Source of the DNA: Dugong dugon
Taxonomy: Eukaryota; Chordata; Mammalia; Sirenia; Dugongidae
Direction of reading: 5' to 3'
Length of the DNA: 64,000 nucleotides
Assembly (NCBI GenBank): GCA_030035585.1
Contig: CM057460.1
Coordinates: 128,014,714 to 128,078,713 of the forward strand
Shown: piece after piece, positions 24,691-36,155 of the stretch
How positions within the stretch are numbered: the stretch's first letter is position 1
Layout of the letters: every line of letters starts with the position of its first letter
Made by a program: the position numbers and the translations under genes
Notes under the pieces: model-generated
What the model was told of the DNA's origin: nothing
Database searches by the model: none
What the model saw: only the letters and a program-made list of their open reading frames with translations

Positions 24691-26446
24691 TATACTCTGA
24701 AATCCATCCCCATGTTGTGGTCAGGGATATGTTTTGCATGGGATGCTCCCAGACAGAGATTGAGTGTGGCAGGGTTATATGAGACAGGCCCATTCCTGGG
24801 ACACACAGGCGTCTACTGATGGCTGATTTGGACTCAAGAACCCCAGACTGCCTTGCCAAATTTTCCTTAGACTGCACAGCAGTTTAGGATGCTTTCACCT
24901 AGCCGTCCCTCCTCTTTCCTCTATTCAGGGTCCCATGTCATGGTATGATGGCTTTCCCATCACTCCCCAACTTCCTCACCATTTTCTTTCACATGGTACT
25001 GAGTGGCCTGAGAATACATGTACTAAGATGGGGATGCAAGACTGGTTCACCCCTCAACTGACAGGTGAAGAGGATGCCGTCCTGGTTAGTAGATGGGCAA
25101 AGGTGGGTGGACTGGCTCAATTGATAAGGATTTACAAGTGATGACCTGGAAAAATGCCCAGTCGGGGGGAGTGCTGTGGCAGGTATGATGATGCATTTGA
25201 AAAATATGGAGGGAACAATGCCTACAAAGACAGTGAAGTTGGCTGGTTACTGCTAAGTTGTATTGACAACTTGTGGAAGGATAATGAGAGAGTGAGAACT
25301 ATTAGCAAGAAATCTATGGATAATTGCAAGAGTCAGAGAGCCTCTGTGGTAGCTTACAAATAGGCCCTTATCTCTTGAAGAGAAGATTCAGCTGAGTGGC
25401 AGGCCGAAGATTTAATTGCAAGAGTCACAGAGCTCCAATGGCATTTGAATGCTCAGCTAAGACAGGACTGTCATGGAAGTCCAGGGTCCTGGTGAGGAAA
25501 ATCTGGGATCCTGAGAATGGGGAATCTGAAAGAAAGGTCCTGGGGATGTTGAGTCCATATGCACCCTGCACCTTAATCGTCTGAACTCACAGAGGTGGCC
25601 CACTACTCTGTGTTAATATCTAGCACTTCTACTGTGATGGAGGAAGCTGCAGAAGTCTCTTCCTCACAAGGCAATAGGCATACCCTTCAGGAGCTGCCCC
25701 TACCTTCTCTCCTAGTTCCTAGGCTGATAATCGGGGTTGAACATATAGGAGTGGTCGTAAATGTTACAATTTTTGTATGACACATTATAGGCCATGAGAA
25801 AGCATCTACCATGGTAGATGCATTGAATGAATAATTAAGTCAGTTAACATTAGTCAGCCTTTGCAATTGGTTAACCCAGAACAGTAATGGTAGACACATA
25901 AACAGAATGGCTACGGAGGCATAAATAGAGATTGTGTAGGGTCATCACAGCATTGTCTCCCATTTGCCAAGGCTGCTGCCTTGGAAAATTAACTTATCAG
26001 TAATAGAGGCCGACACTCAGCCTATTCCTTGCGGAGAGCAACTGGCTACTTGGTAGAATTGACTTCCTTGAGTCTTTTCCATTCTGGAAGGACCAGCAGT
26101 TCATCTTCACAGAGAGATATCTATTCAAGGTGTAGATTTGCCTTTCCTGCCTGTATAACCTCAGTCAGCACCCCATCACAGGGCTTATGTAATGTCTCAT
26201 CCTCACAGACATGGAATCCTACAGAGTATATCATCTGACTAGGACACCCACTTCACACTGAAGAAGTTTGGAAGTAGGCCATGACCATGGGTCCACTGGA
26301 GGTATCATATATTGCACTATCCAGAAGCAACTGGACTCACAGAATGCTGGAATGGCCTTCTAAAGGCACAGGTAAAGTGTCAGCTCAGAAGAAAGACTGA
26401 AATGATGGGATGACATCCTTTAGGATGTAGTGTGTTTATTGTATTA

Positions 26447-26614
26447 CCAAAATCAAATCAAACCCATTGCCATTGAGTCAATTCCAACTCACAGTGACCC
26501 TATAGGATGGAGTAGAACTGCCTCATAGGGTTTTCAAGGAGCGCCTGGTGGATTAGGACTGCTGACCTTTTGATTAGCAGCTGAACTCTTAACCACTACA
26601 CCACCAGGGTTTCC
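26447..26614 (-). mobile_element. AfroSINE with 12-bp TSD
   Basis: The reverse strand reads from the tRNA-like head (decayed CCCTGGTGGTGTAGTGG near 26595-26611) to the RTE-like tail near 26470 (TTGCCATTGAGTCAATTCC on +). The middle body is shortened. TTTATTGTATTA at 26435-26446 and TTTATTATATTA at 26616-26627 are the TSDs. It sits inside the ERVL-like region. Confidence 0.92.
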
Positions 26615-26809
26615 ATTTATTATATTAGAGGCATCTACATGACTCTGTGTCCCCCAAAGGAAGGCTACATAGACCCAGGAACCAAGGGGTAGAAACAAAA
26701 GTGGCCCCATTTACCATCATTCTGGATGACTCAAAGGAGGACTTTCTTACTTCCCTTTCTTTCAACTCTGGCTTCTGCATGGATAGAGGTCCTGGTCCCA
26801 AATAAATGG

Positions 26810-26874
26810 TACCTTATAGCCAGGATGCTACGAGTTGGAATTGACTTGACAGCAGTGGGTGTTTTTTTGGTTTA
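26810..26874 (+). mobile_element. AfroSINE tail fragment
   Basis: Only the 3' end of the SINE is present: CTACGAGTTGGAATTGACTT followed by GACAGCAGTGGGT and a T-rich tail. It lies directly before a complete copy. Confidence 0.8.
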
Positions 26875-26883
26875 TACCCAGGA

Positions 26884-27094
26884 AGGAGCCCTGGTGGCTC
26901 AGTGATTAAGCGCTTGGCTGCTAACCAAAAGGTCAGTGGTTTGAACGCACCAGCTGCTCCACAGGAGAAAGTTGTGTCATTCTGCTTCTGTAAAGATTTA
27001 AGCCTTAGAAACCCTATGGGGCAGTTCTACACTGTCCTATAGGGTCATCATGAGTTGGAATCAACTTGATGGCAGTGGGTTTTGTTTTGTTTTT
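26884..27094 (+). mobile_element. AfroSINE, complete
   Basis: The head starts AGGAGCCCTGGTGGCTCAGT, with the tRNA-Asn-like GGCTGCTAACCAAAAGGTC and a B-box-like GTTTGAACGCACC. Body and RTE-like tail follow (CATCATGAGTTGGAATCAAC). Flanks GGTTTATACCCAGGA (26869-26883) and GGTTTATAGCCAGAG (27095-27109) look like the TSD. This is the best-preserved single copy in the window and serves as the reference for the family. Confidence 0.95.
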
Positions 27095-27330
27095 GGTTTA
27101 TAGCCAGAGGACAGAGCAAGGATCCCAATGAACTACAAGTTATAGCTGCCACCAGTATACTTTGGACTCCATATGCCCAGGGACCAGCAACAGGGTTAGC
27201 CATTATGTTCAGGATGAGAAGTAAACCCTAAATTGTATATAAGCCCCTGTATTCACAATTCAACCATGTGGTTGAGGTGCTTCTCCCATTCCTAGGCAAA
27301 GGTTGCAGGAGGCCTGTTCAGGAAAGGCAT

Positions 27331-27970
27331 GCAGGGCAGAAAATTAACTTCTAGATGTAAAGGCCACCAGTCTCATAAGTAAACAAATCTTTTTTTTTTT
27401 TTTCCATGATAACCCTTTAACTACAGATCATGCAGGCTTTGTAAAGAAGCAGCTGCTCAGATAATAACCTTTGGCCACGAAGCAACCAATTAATTACTGT
27501 GCCATCCTATAAAAGACTCCACAGAGCCATGCTGTCTTTTGCATATTAGTTGTCTCAAAAGTATGGTAATATTCCAATGAACCAATTTCAAATACAAATT
27601 TATAAATCACTACTTTCTTCCACATAACCCCCAAAGCCAAATTATGTGTAAAGCATTGATATCTACAGATGAGAAGGCTGTGGAATTGCCAAACACATTT
27701 GTGATTGTAGCACTCTTCAAAATGAGCTATCAGGTGGCCCACACCAACAGAATCATGGAAATGGAAATGGACATATATGTGTGTGTGTGTGTGTGTGTGT
27801 GTCTTAATGAAGATAAATGGCTTGATGGTCATCATGCAGTAACACATCAAAAGATGAAATGTGCAGAATCAACATCAGTAGTCTAGGCTGAGTTCTGGGT
27901 TGAACATTTGTTATTCTACAATCCCCACCCAGAATACAAGTTTAAACTTTATTTTATTTTTATGTTTTTA
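27331..27970. other. Unassigned sequence with (TG)n at 27779-27802
   Basis: No gene is recognised. Contains one pure dinucleotide tract of about 12 units. Overlapping open frames reading the tract as Cys/Val or His/Thr repeats are composition artefacts. Confidence 0.5.
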
Positions 27971-30900
27971 CTCCTTTATACCACCATTCATCTGTCAGTT
28001 TGTCCTCTGTGGTGGCTTGTGTGTTGCTGTGATGCTGGAAGCTATGCCACCAGTATTTCAAATACCACCAGGGTCACCCAAGGTGGACAGGTTTCAGTGA
28101 AGCTTCCGGACTAAGACATAATGGGAAGAAGGACCTGGGAATCTACTTCAGAAAAAAACCTGGCCAGTGAAAACATTATGGATAGCCACAGAGCATTTTC
28201 TGATATAGTGCCGGAAGATGAGTACCTCAGGTTGGAAGGTATTCAAAATACAACTAGGTAAGAGCTGCCTCTTCAAAGTAGAGTCGACCTTAATGACGTG
28301 GATAGAGTAAACCGTTCAGGATCTTCATTTGATAATATGGCATGACTCAAAATGACAAGAAACAGCTGCAAACATCCATTAATAATTGGAACATGGAATG
28401 TATGAGGTATGAATCTAGGAAAATTGGAAGTCGTCAAAGATGAAATGGAATGAAAAGATCAATATCCTAGGTATCAGTGAGCCAAAATGAACTGGTATGG
28501 GCCATTTGAATCAGACAGTCATATGGTCAACTATGCTGGGATGACAAATTGAAGAAGAATGGTGACACATTCACTGCAAAAGATGTATCCTGACGTACAG
28601 TGCTGTCAACGATAGGATATTATCCATACACCTACAAGGAAGACCAGTTAGTACAACTATTACTTAAATTTATGCAACAGCCACTAATGCCAAAGACGAA
28701 GCAACTGAAGATTTTTACCAACTTCTCCCGTCTGAAATGGATCAAACATGCAATCAGGATGCATTGATAATTACTGGTGATTGGAATATGCAAGTTGGAA
28801 ACAAAGAAGAAGATCTGTACTTGGAAAATACGGCTTTGATGATAAAAACAACACTGGAGATAATATGATAGAATTTTGCAAGACCGGTGACTTCTTCATT
28901 GCAAATACTTTTTTCAATAACATAAACACAGCTATACGTGTGGACCTTGCTGGATGGAATACACAGGAATCAAATGGACTACCTCTGTGGAAATGAAGAT
29001 GGAAAAGCTCAATATCATCAGTCAGAACTAGGCCAGGGGCTGACTGTGGAACAGCACATCAATTGCTTACGTGCAAGTTCAAGCTGAAGCTGAAGAAAAT
29101 TAGAATAAGTCCATGAGAGCCAAAGTACAAGCTTGAACACTAATGACCAAAGACCAGGGAAACTGTGGGATGACATCAAGGACATCATACAAAAAGAAAG
29201 CAAAAAGTCATTAAAACAGCAGAAAAGATGAAAAAAAAACCAACAAAAACAGACTCTGAAACTTGCCCTCGAATGTAGTTAAAGCAAATGGAAGAAATGA
29301 TGAAGTATAAAGCTGAACAGAAGATTTCAAAGGGCAGCTAGGCAAGACAAAGTATTATAATGAAATACACAAAGACCTGTAATTAGAAAACCAAAAGGGA
29401 AAGAACATACATGGCATTTCTCAAGTTGAAAGAACTGAACAAAAAAATTCAAGCCTCACGTTGCAATTCTGAAGAATTCTACAGGCAAAATATTGAATGA
29501 CACAGTAAGCATCAAAAAAAAAAAAAAAAAGATGGAAGGAATACATAGTCACTGTACCAAATAGAATTGGTAGATGTTCCTCCATTTCAGTAGGTAGTAC
29601 ATGAACAAGAATAGATGATATTGAAGGAAGAAGTCCAAGCTGCACTGAAGGCAGTGACGAAAAATAAGGCTCCAGGAATTGACAGAATACCAATTGAGGT
29701 GTTTCAGCTAATGGATGTAGCACTGGAAGTGCTCACTCATCTATGCCCCAAAATTTGGAAGACAGCTACTTGGCCAACTGACTGGAAGAGATCCATATTT
29801 GTGCCTATTCTAAAGAAAGGTGATGCAACAGAATGTGGAAATTATTAAACAATATCATTAATACCACATGCAAGTAAAATTTTGCTAAAGATTATTCAAA
29901 AATGGTTGCAGCAGTACATCAATGGGGAACAGCCAGAAATTCAAGCCAGATTCAGCAGAAGACTTGGGACAAGAGATATCATTGCTGACATCAGCTAGAT
30001 CCTGGCTGAAAGCAAAGAATACCAGAAAGATGTTTACTTGTGTTCTGTTGGCTATGCAAAGGTACTCGACTCTGTGGATCATAAAAAATTATGGATAACT
30101 TTGTGAAAAATGGGAATTCCAGAACACTGAATTGTGCTCATGCAGAACCTGTACATAGAACAAAATGCTGTCATTGGCATAGAACAAGGGGATACTACGT
30201 GGTTTAAAATCAGGAAAGGTGTGTGTCAGGGTTGTATCCTTTCACCGTACTTATTCAATGTGTATGCTGAGCAAATAATCCAAGATGCTGGACTATATGA
30301 AGAAGAACATGGCATCAGGATTGGAGGAAGACCCATTAACAACCTGTGATATGCAGATGATATAACCTTGCTTGCTGAAAGTGAAGAGGACTTGAGCACT
30401 TATTGATGAAGATTAAAGATTACAGCCTTCAGTATGGATTGCACCTCAATATAAAGAAAACAAAAATCCTCACAACTGGACGAATAAGTAATATCATGAT
30501 AACCGGGGACAATATTGAAGTTGTCAAGGATTTCCTTTTACTCATATCCACAGTCAACACCCATGGAAGCAGCAGGCAAGAAATCAGTGTATTGCATTGG
30601 GCAAATCTGCTGCAAAAGACCTCTTTTAAGTGTTTAAAAGCAAAGATGTCACTTTGAGTACTAAGGTGGGCCTGACCAAAACCATGGTATTTTCAACAAC
30701 CTCATATGCATGGTAAAGCTGGACAATGAATTAATGCCTTTAAATTATAGTGTTGGGGAAAAATATTGAATATACCATAGACTTCCAGAAGAATGAACAA
30801 ATCTATCTTGGAAGAAGTACAGCCAGGATACTCCTTAGAAGCAAGGATGGCGAGACTTTGTTTCATGTACTTTGGACATGTTATCAAGAGGGACCAGTTC

Positions 30901-31114
30901 CTGGAGAAAGAGATCATGCTTGGTAAAGTAGAGGGTCAGCAAAAAAGAGGAAGACCCTCAAAGAGATGGATTGACACAGTGGCTGCAACAATGGGCTCAG
31001 ACATAGCAATAATTGTGAGGTTGGCAGGGGACACGGTAGTGTTTCGTTCTGCTGTACATAAGGTTGCTATGAGATGGAACCAGCTGGAGGACACCTAATA
31101 AGAGCTCCTTTATA
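27971..31114 (+). mobile_element. RTE/BovB-type LINE, near full length, with TSD
   Basis: CTCCTTTATA at 27971-27980 is repeated exactly at 31105-31114, giving an element of about 3.1 kb, close to full RTE length. The 5' leader (CTGTGATGCTGGAAGCTATG near 28027) matches the fragments at 6.1 kb and 36.2 kb. The endonuclease starts near 28380 (IIGTWNV), reverse transcriptase lies at about 29600-30650, and the 3' end at 31040-31104 (GTTGCTATGAGATGGAACCA). An internal A-run at 29516-29530 is likely a later expansion. Both large domains are broken, so it is dead. Confidence 0.95.
28310..30660 (+). pseudogene. RTE polyprotein (endonuclease-reverse transcriptase), dead
   Basis: RTE LINEs encode one protein with an APE-like endonuclease followed by reverse transcriptase. 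Visible pieces are the endonuclease start GTWNV then a stop (28387-28410), a GDWNMQVG-like block at about 28775-28800, the RT entry KNKAPGIDRIPIEVFQ (29657-29705), SVGYAKVLDSVDHKKLW near 30043, VCQGCILSPYLFNVYAEQ near 30220 and the catalytic YADD at about 30351. A TGA immediately precedes YADD (NNL-stop), and other stops and indels occur throughout. The longest open piece is 84 codons. Confidence 0.9.
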
Positions 31115-31327
31115 TGGTATCCTTGTAAGAATACACAGTCTAGGACTTGGGCCATGCAGTAGTCACTGTGAAGCAGGACTTTTCAAACTTTAATGTGAGT
31201 GCAAATTATGTTACTAAATGCAGATTTCTTAATCAGTGGATCTGAAGTAGGGCCGTAAGATTCTGTGTTTCTAAACAAGTTCCCAGGTGCTGTAGATGCT
31301 GCTGTTGTGTGAACTACATTTGAATAT
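31115..31327. other. Unassigned flank between RTE and LTR
   Basis: About 210 bases with no recognisable content. Confidence 0.4.
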
Positions 31328-31782
31328 TTTATTGGTTTCCTAGAAAGTCCATAACACTAACCAGGTGGCCTAAAACTAGAGAAATTTATTCCCTCACCAT
31401 TTCAAAGGCTAGAAGTCTGAAATCAGGTTTTCAGTAGGGCCATACTCTTTCTGAAGGCTCAAGGGAAAAACCTTTCCTTGCTTTTTCTAGCTTCTGGTGG
31501 TCCCAGGTGTTTCTTGACTTGTAGCAACACATCTCCAGCCACTACTTCTGTCTTTACATGGCATCTTCTCTCTGTGTTTGTCTCTGTGTTTTCTCATGAT
31601 ATTTTTTTCTCTGTATCTCTTCTACTCTTCTTATAAGGACATTAATCACATTGGATTAGAGCCCTCCCTGCTTCCGGGTGACTTCATCTTAACTAATTAC
31701 ATCTGCAAAGGTCACATTCACAGGTGCTAGGGGGTAGGACTTGAATATATCTTTTTGGGGAACACAATTCAACCCATAGTAA
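31328..31782 (-). mobile_element. MLT1-like MaLR LTR
   Basis: Read on +, it shows the order of a reversed MLT1 LTR: TTGGTTTCCTAG near 31332, AAATTTATTCCCTCACC near 31382, AGGCTAGAAGTCTGAAATCA near 31407, CTTCTTATAAGGACATTAAT near 31629, TTAACTAATTACATCTGCAA near 31690, and the end AACACAATTCAACCCATAGT near 31761. Divergence is high. No internal region is attached, so it is probably a solo LTR. Its exact ends are uncertain by a few bases. Confidence 0.85.
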
Positions 31783-32290
31783 GTAGTAAGACTCTAGGGC
31801 ACCTACTCATATCCATCATTTGAATCAGAGGATAAGTTCTGAATGGTGTAATTTAATCATGAAGGTTCCAGTAATTGGTTAGAGGTAGCCACAGAACAGA
31901 ATACTGACCAGTGAGATGTGAGAGGAGATCTGCTGCAGGTCTCCTGGGAAATAATTTCTCACACCACAAGAGAAGGTCTCTTCTCTGCTTTTGTGTACTC
32001 TTATTTCTGGATATGATGTCTGGAAGTATTGACAATATCTCGCAACCAGTCTGTGGATGAAGCCAGCACAGGAAGAACCTGAGTAACATGCTAGTATTCA
32101 CCCTGTCTTCTGGACTTCTTTTATTTGAGAAAACTTTTTTTTAATAGTTTAAAGCAATTTAAGCTAGATTTTGCAAATCATCTAAGAAGAAACTTAGAAA
32201 TCAATTTAAATCAACCCTGTATAGTATGTATTAGGTTTATATTCTTGGACATGTTTTAATTTCCTCATCATAAAATAGCTATAATGATAA
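31783..32290. other. Unassigned sequence
   Basis: No gene or repeat family recognised. Confidence 0.4.
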
Positions 32291-32392
32291 TGTTGTTGTT
32301 AGGTGCCCTTGAGTTGGTTCTGACTCATAGCAACCCTATGTACAACAGAATGAAACACCGGCCAGTACTGTGCCATCCTCACAATCATTGCC
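32291..32392 (-). mobile_element. RTE LINE 3' terminus
   Basis: The reverse complement gives the last roughly 100 bases of the RTE. It contains the block with GCACAGTACTGGCCGGTG-type text, the conserved TTGCTATGAGTCAGAACCAA and the end (...CACCTAACAACAACATTA). This extreme 5' truncation leaves only the terminal recognition region. Confidence 0.85.
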
Positions 32393-33097
32393 TAGCATAT
32401 AAAATTGTTGTGATTTTTAGGTAAGATTTTGCTTGTTAATATTTAGCATAATGCCTGACATATACTACATGTTCTATGAAAATAATAAATGATCATTAAG
32501 ATTCTACTTGTGTATTTCTAGTGTTGGGGCACTCACTAATTCACGTGGCAGCCTAGTCTACAGTTGGGCACTTGCCACTGTTCAAAAACAATCCCTTGTT
32601 GAGCTAAAAGATCTATCTTCTCTCTTTCAGCCATTAATCCTAGCTCTGATTTCTCAAGGCACAGAAAAGAAGTAAAATCATCCCGTTCACGATAGCCCTC
32701 AGAAGATTTACAAATAGTTTTCATGAGCCACTGCTAAATCTCTTTCCTGTCTAAACCTTCTCAGGTTTTTCAAATACTTTTCCCATGTCATGATTCCTAG
32801 ACCCTTCACCACCCCATCCTCTTTTGTTGAGATTTCTTCATTTTAGCTAAAACAGCTTACTGAATAGTACTCTTTTTTTTTTTTTTTCAGACTAGAACTG
32901 TGGTTTATAGTTCTGCTTCTAAGAATAAAAGACACTTGTTGCTTATATATAATTTTTTGTTTAATGGGCTTAAGTGGCTCAATGTCCTGTTTGTTTGTCC
33001 TCTTGTCTATTCACTTCTGTGTGGTCTGCCTTAAATTGAGTATGCACTGAGGGCAAAGGTCACCTCTAATTGAAATTACAGGTTTGCTCAAGACCCA
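32393..33097. other. Unassigned sequence, T-run at 32873-32888
   Basis: No gene or named repeat recognised. Confidence 0.4.
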
Positions 33098-33262
33098 AAC
33101 CAAACTAAATCCATTGCCGTCGAGTCAATTCCGACTCATAGTGACCCCACAGGGTTTACAAGGCTGTAAATCTCTATGGAAGCAGACTACCACATCTTTC
33201 GAACCACTAACCTTTTGGTGGTTAGCAGTCGATCACTTTAACCACTGCGCCACTAGGGCTTC
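33098..33262 (-). mobile_element. AfroSINE, internally shortened
   Basis: The + strand begins with the reversed tail (TTGCCGTCGAGTCAATTCCG) and ends with the reversed head (CCACTGCGCCACTAGGGCTT). The CpGs in the tail are still present, suggesting moderate age. Part of the mid-body that yields the tCC tract in other copies is missing. Confidence 0.93.
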
Positions 33263-35391
33263 TTTTGCCCAAGACAACCCTATCTTATTTCTACTCTCTC
33301 AGTGTAATTATTATTAGCACCTGCTTTCACTGTGAAAACTGTCTCTATTTAGACCATGAATTTTATGATCTAAAATTCCTACTTATTCCATCCTACTTAT
33401 AAGTGTAAACAAATTTTTAATTAGTAATTCTTGACTCACCCATCAAAAGACTAGTCAATGTAGTAAAAGTTCTCAGTTTTAGCTGATACGTCATTTATGG
33501 AGCAAATAATGTGAATTTCCAGCTGTACCATTTCCTAATAAATCTTCCATCTTACCAGGTACAGGTTCAAAACCTCCTTCACAATTTTATCACCTTCCAA
33601 TAAATTCAATTTGATTTTTTTTTTAATATTTTGTCCAATATTTAGAAAATAGGATAACAATTGATTCTCCTACCCATTTATTTAATATGCTATCATAATA
33701 CCACTTCAGACATACAAATACAAATAGGGGAATTCTTCATGACTCATTCCTTTTACCCAGGGAATGATTATTGCAGACAGGGGGCATAAAAAACAACTGA
33801 TAACTAATAAAGAACATTAGTGTGAAAAAAAAGTTTCCTTTACTGTGTGTTAATTGCTAAATAAACTGTTAAGAAGGCCTCCTGTATTTTGGTGAAGCTT
33901 TCCACTTAATATAATTGGAAGATCATCCAGGTGCCATTTATATTATGTTGGAACTCAAAGTTCCAGAAAACTTTCTAACAGACTGAAACTGTCAGCTTCA
34001 TGTAAATGAATTCCACTCTGAGTAGTGCAGAAGGGTTAGTGTATAGTGTGGATGTTATTCAGTACAATGTCCTGAACAGCCACCTACCTGATTTTTGCTT
34101 CTAATGAGCAAATCAGTTCTGTGCCAGAAGGAGACCCTGATTCTTGAAAAGGATAGAAAACCATTCAGTTAAGTGGATATCTGGCTTAAGCGATAAGTAT
34201 CCAGGAAATGAGATATGATGCAATGGTGAGTTCCTCTAAGCAAAATACAGCACTATTTTCTTTTTCTTATTCTTATCCAGTATTCAAAACTGTGCATTAG
34301 CATTGTGTTTTCTCCTTGAGGCATGCAATAGAATGGAAATGGAGATTTGGGAAACCACATTCTCATTAATAATTTGCCCATATATTGAATATTTTTCCAT
34401 GTAATTAGAGCTACCAGGCTGATTTAGGTTTTGTATGGTTAGCTAAAAACTGTGAGGAAAACTATGCTGATTAATTGGTTAGCCTATTGTAATAAAATTT
34501 TATTTTAAAATTATGATTGTAACAATTTTTGCCTGTTTGTTTTTAATAGGTGAATGAATTCTCAAATTTGAGCAGAAAATAAGATACATTTTCATTTCAC
34601 GGTTTGGAAACATGTTTATATTACTTCATACAACTTTCAGAATCCTCCCCAATGTCTGAATTTGGTTTAATGTCACTGCTATGCTTGCTGCTGTGAGAAT
34701 TCTGCTGAAACAGGGCGACTTCTGTCTGAAATTAGGAAGAACTGGAGTGGTAGTTAAGCACCACCCTGGCTCCGGGTAAAGTCTCCAGTTTCTGGAGTTT
34801 AGACAGATTGATTCTCAATGAGACACGGTTGCAACATTCACAGATTCTCTGAGTGATCAGACAAGCTGCACACATACAAAGGCTGTGTGGTTGTCAACAG
34901 CAGAGGCAGATGACCCAGTAAGCAAGGTAAGCACGAGCTTACTTGTGCTGACTTACTAATCTCTAGTGAACAATTTCACATGTTTTTAACAGTGGTGGAA
35001 ATCTGTAGTAAACAGTTTCACATGTTTTTCATCACTGTGTTTACCTCACCTATTGGATAATCTGCCCCTGGTCAATAGCCTTGCGATAGTATCATCTTCT
35101 GGATCCGACAGGCACAAAATCTACATAGTTCGATAAAACGGGATTATCTCATTTGGTTAAAAAATATGTTAGTAAAAGATACCTGGTAATTCACAGATTG
35201 TTACAGCCTGGGACAAGGCTTGGCCAGGCAGGCCAGGGTAGGGGACAGGTAATCTCCAGTGACTGCTCAGACTAAAGGGTTGGTCCCAGGCCTCCAAGCT
35301 GTAATTAAGTGCCCCAACCAATAGGCATAGCATAGCCATAGGATTCTACGGTGGAAAATATAAATCAGAACCTTGGATCAAGGTTTGGTTA
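33263..35391. other. Unassigned sequence
   Basis: I found no gene, named repeat or strong structure here. The region 34660-34930 has a more balanced base composition but no convincing open frame or splice-site pair. Confidence 0.45.
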
Positions 35392-35590
35392 GAAGGGTGG
35401 ATTCTGAATTACAGCCTTAGCTCTGTCACCTACCAGTTATGTTACATTAATTAACCACTCTGAGCCTTAGTTTTCTCGTCTAAAAAATGCTGATAATATA
35501 CTTTATAAGGTGGTTGTGAGAGTTAGTTGAACCATAGATGTAAAACCCTAGAATCTTGCCTAGCTCAATGCTTAATAAATGGTAGTTCCC
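35392..35590 (+). mobile_element. MIR SINE
   Basis: Text in the order of a sense MIR: TAGCTCTGTCACCTACCAG near 35419, ATTAACCACTCTGAGCCTTA near 35450, TGCTGATAATATACTTTATA near 35489, then GCCTAGCTCAATGCTTAATA near 35558. These are the conserved core and 3' end. Confidence 0.78.
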
Positions 35591-35702
35591 ATCAGCCCCC
35601 AAGGAAGGATACTGGTAAGGGCAAAGCAGAGACCTAGTCATCAGAGGGAATTGAATTAATCTAAATATCTATGCCATTAGAGTACCTTGCATGAAATACT
35701 GC

Positions 35703-35885
35703 CAGAACTGGCTACATAATTTGCAAGGTCCAGTATAAGGTGAAAATGAAAACATGGGGACCCTTGTTTCAAAATTTAGAATTTCAACGCTGGCAGTAGA
35801 ACATTAAACAAAGAGCAGGGCCCTTCTAAGTAGGGGGCCCTGTGTGACTGCACAGGTCGTAGGCCCTTAAAGCTGGCCTGACAAC
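35703..35885 (+). repeat. Unnamed dispersed repeat, copy 2
   Basis: GGCTACATAATTTGCAAGGT, AAGAGCAGGGCCCTTCTAAG, GGGGCCCTGTGTGACTGC and CTTAAAGCTGGCCTGACA follow in order and are partly shared with 24540-24690. The family is not identified. Both copies are on the same strand. Confidence 0.65.
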
Positions 35886-36046
35886 TGCAGTCATTTTCTA
35901 ACTGTTCTCCCTGCATCCATGCTTGTTCCTCTATAATGCATTTTTCTGCCAGCAGATGGGGTGACCTTTTCAATACATAAAGTGGATCCTGTACTCACAT
36001 GTTTTAGTCTTAAACTGAAAGGTAGCATAACACGGGGAGAAGCCAA

Positions 36047-36155
36047 ATAGCATGGTGATTGAGTGGCTGGGCTCTGAAGCCAGAGGTTCCTGTCTTTGTT
36101 TTCTGTTTTGATCCCATTAGTGATCTTGAGTAAGTTACTTAACCTCAGCTAGCTA
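36047..36155 (+). mobile_element. MIR SINE, 5' half of a split copy
   Basis: AATAGCATGGTGATTGAGTG, then CTGGGCTCTGAAGCCAGAGG, then GAGTAAGTTACTTAACCTCA show the MIR head and core. The element is interrupted by the tRNA-Gly/RTE SINE and resumes at 36480. Confidence 0.8.

Larger units (their letters stand above)
24900..27330 (+). mobile_element. Decayed ERVL-like endogenous retrovirus, pol region
   Basis: This stretch reads, in several broken frames, like the pol region of an ERVL-class element. The best part is about 26000-26440 and 26630-26800, where the order of blocks matches an integrase domain. It is riddled with stops and frameshifts. The longest open pieces are 60-70 codons, so it encodes nothing. 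Three SINE pieces interrupt it at 26447-26614, 26810-26874 and 26884-27094. I saw no flanking LTRs. The portions 24900-25990 and 27110-27330 are assigned by continuity and are less certain. Confidence 0.55.

Noticed and set aside
25154-25780. Consecutive 60-70 codon + frames suggesting a host gene.
   Set aside because: They lie in different frames with stops between and fit decayed retroviral pol better than exons; no splice-site pattern seen.
27494-27886. Frames with His-Thr or Val-Cys repeats.
   Set aside because: Translation of a (TG)n microsatellite.
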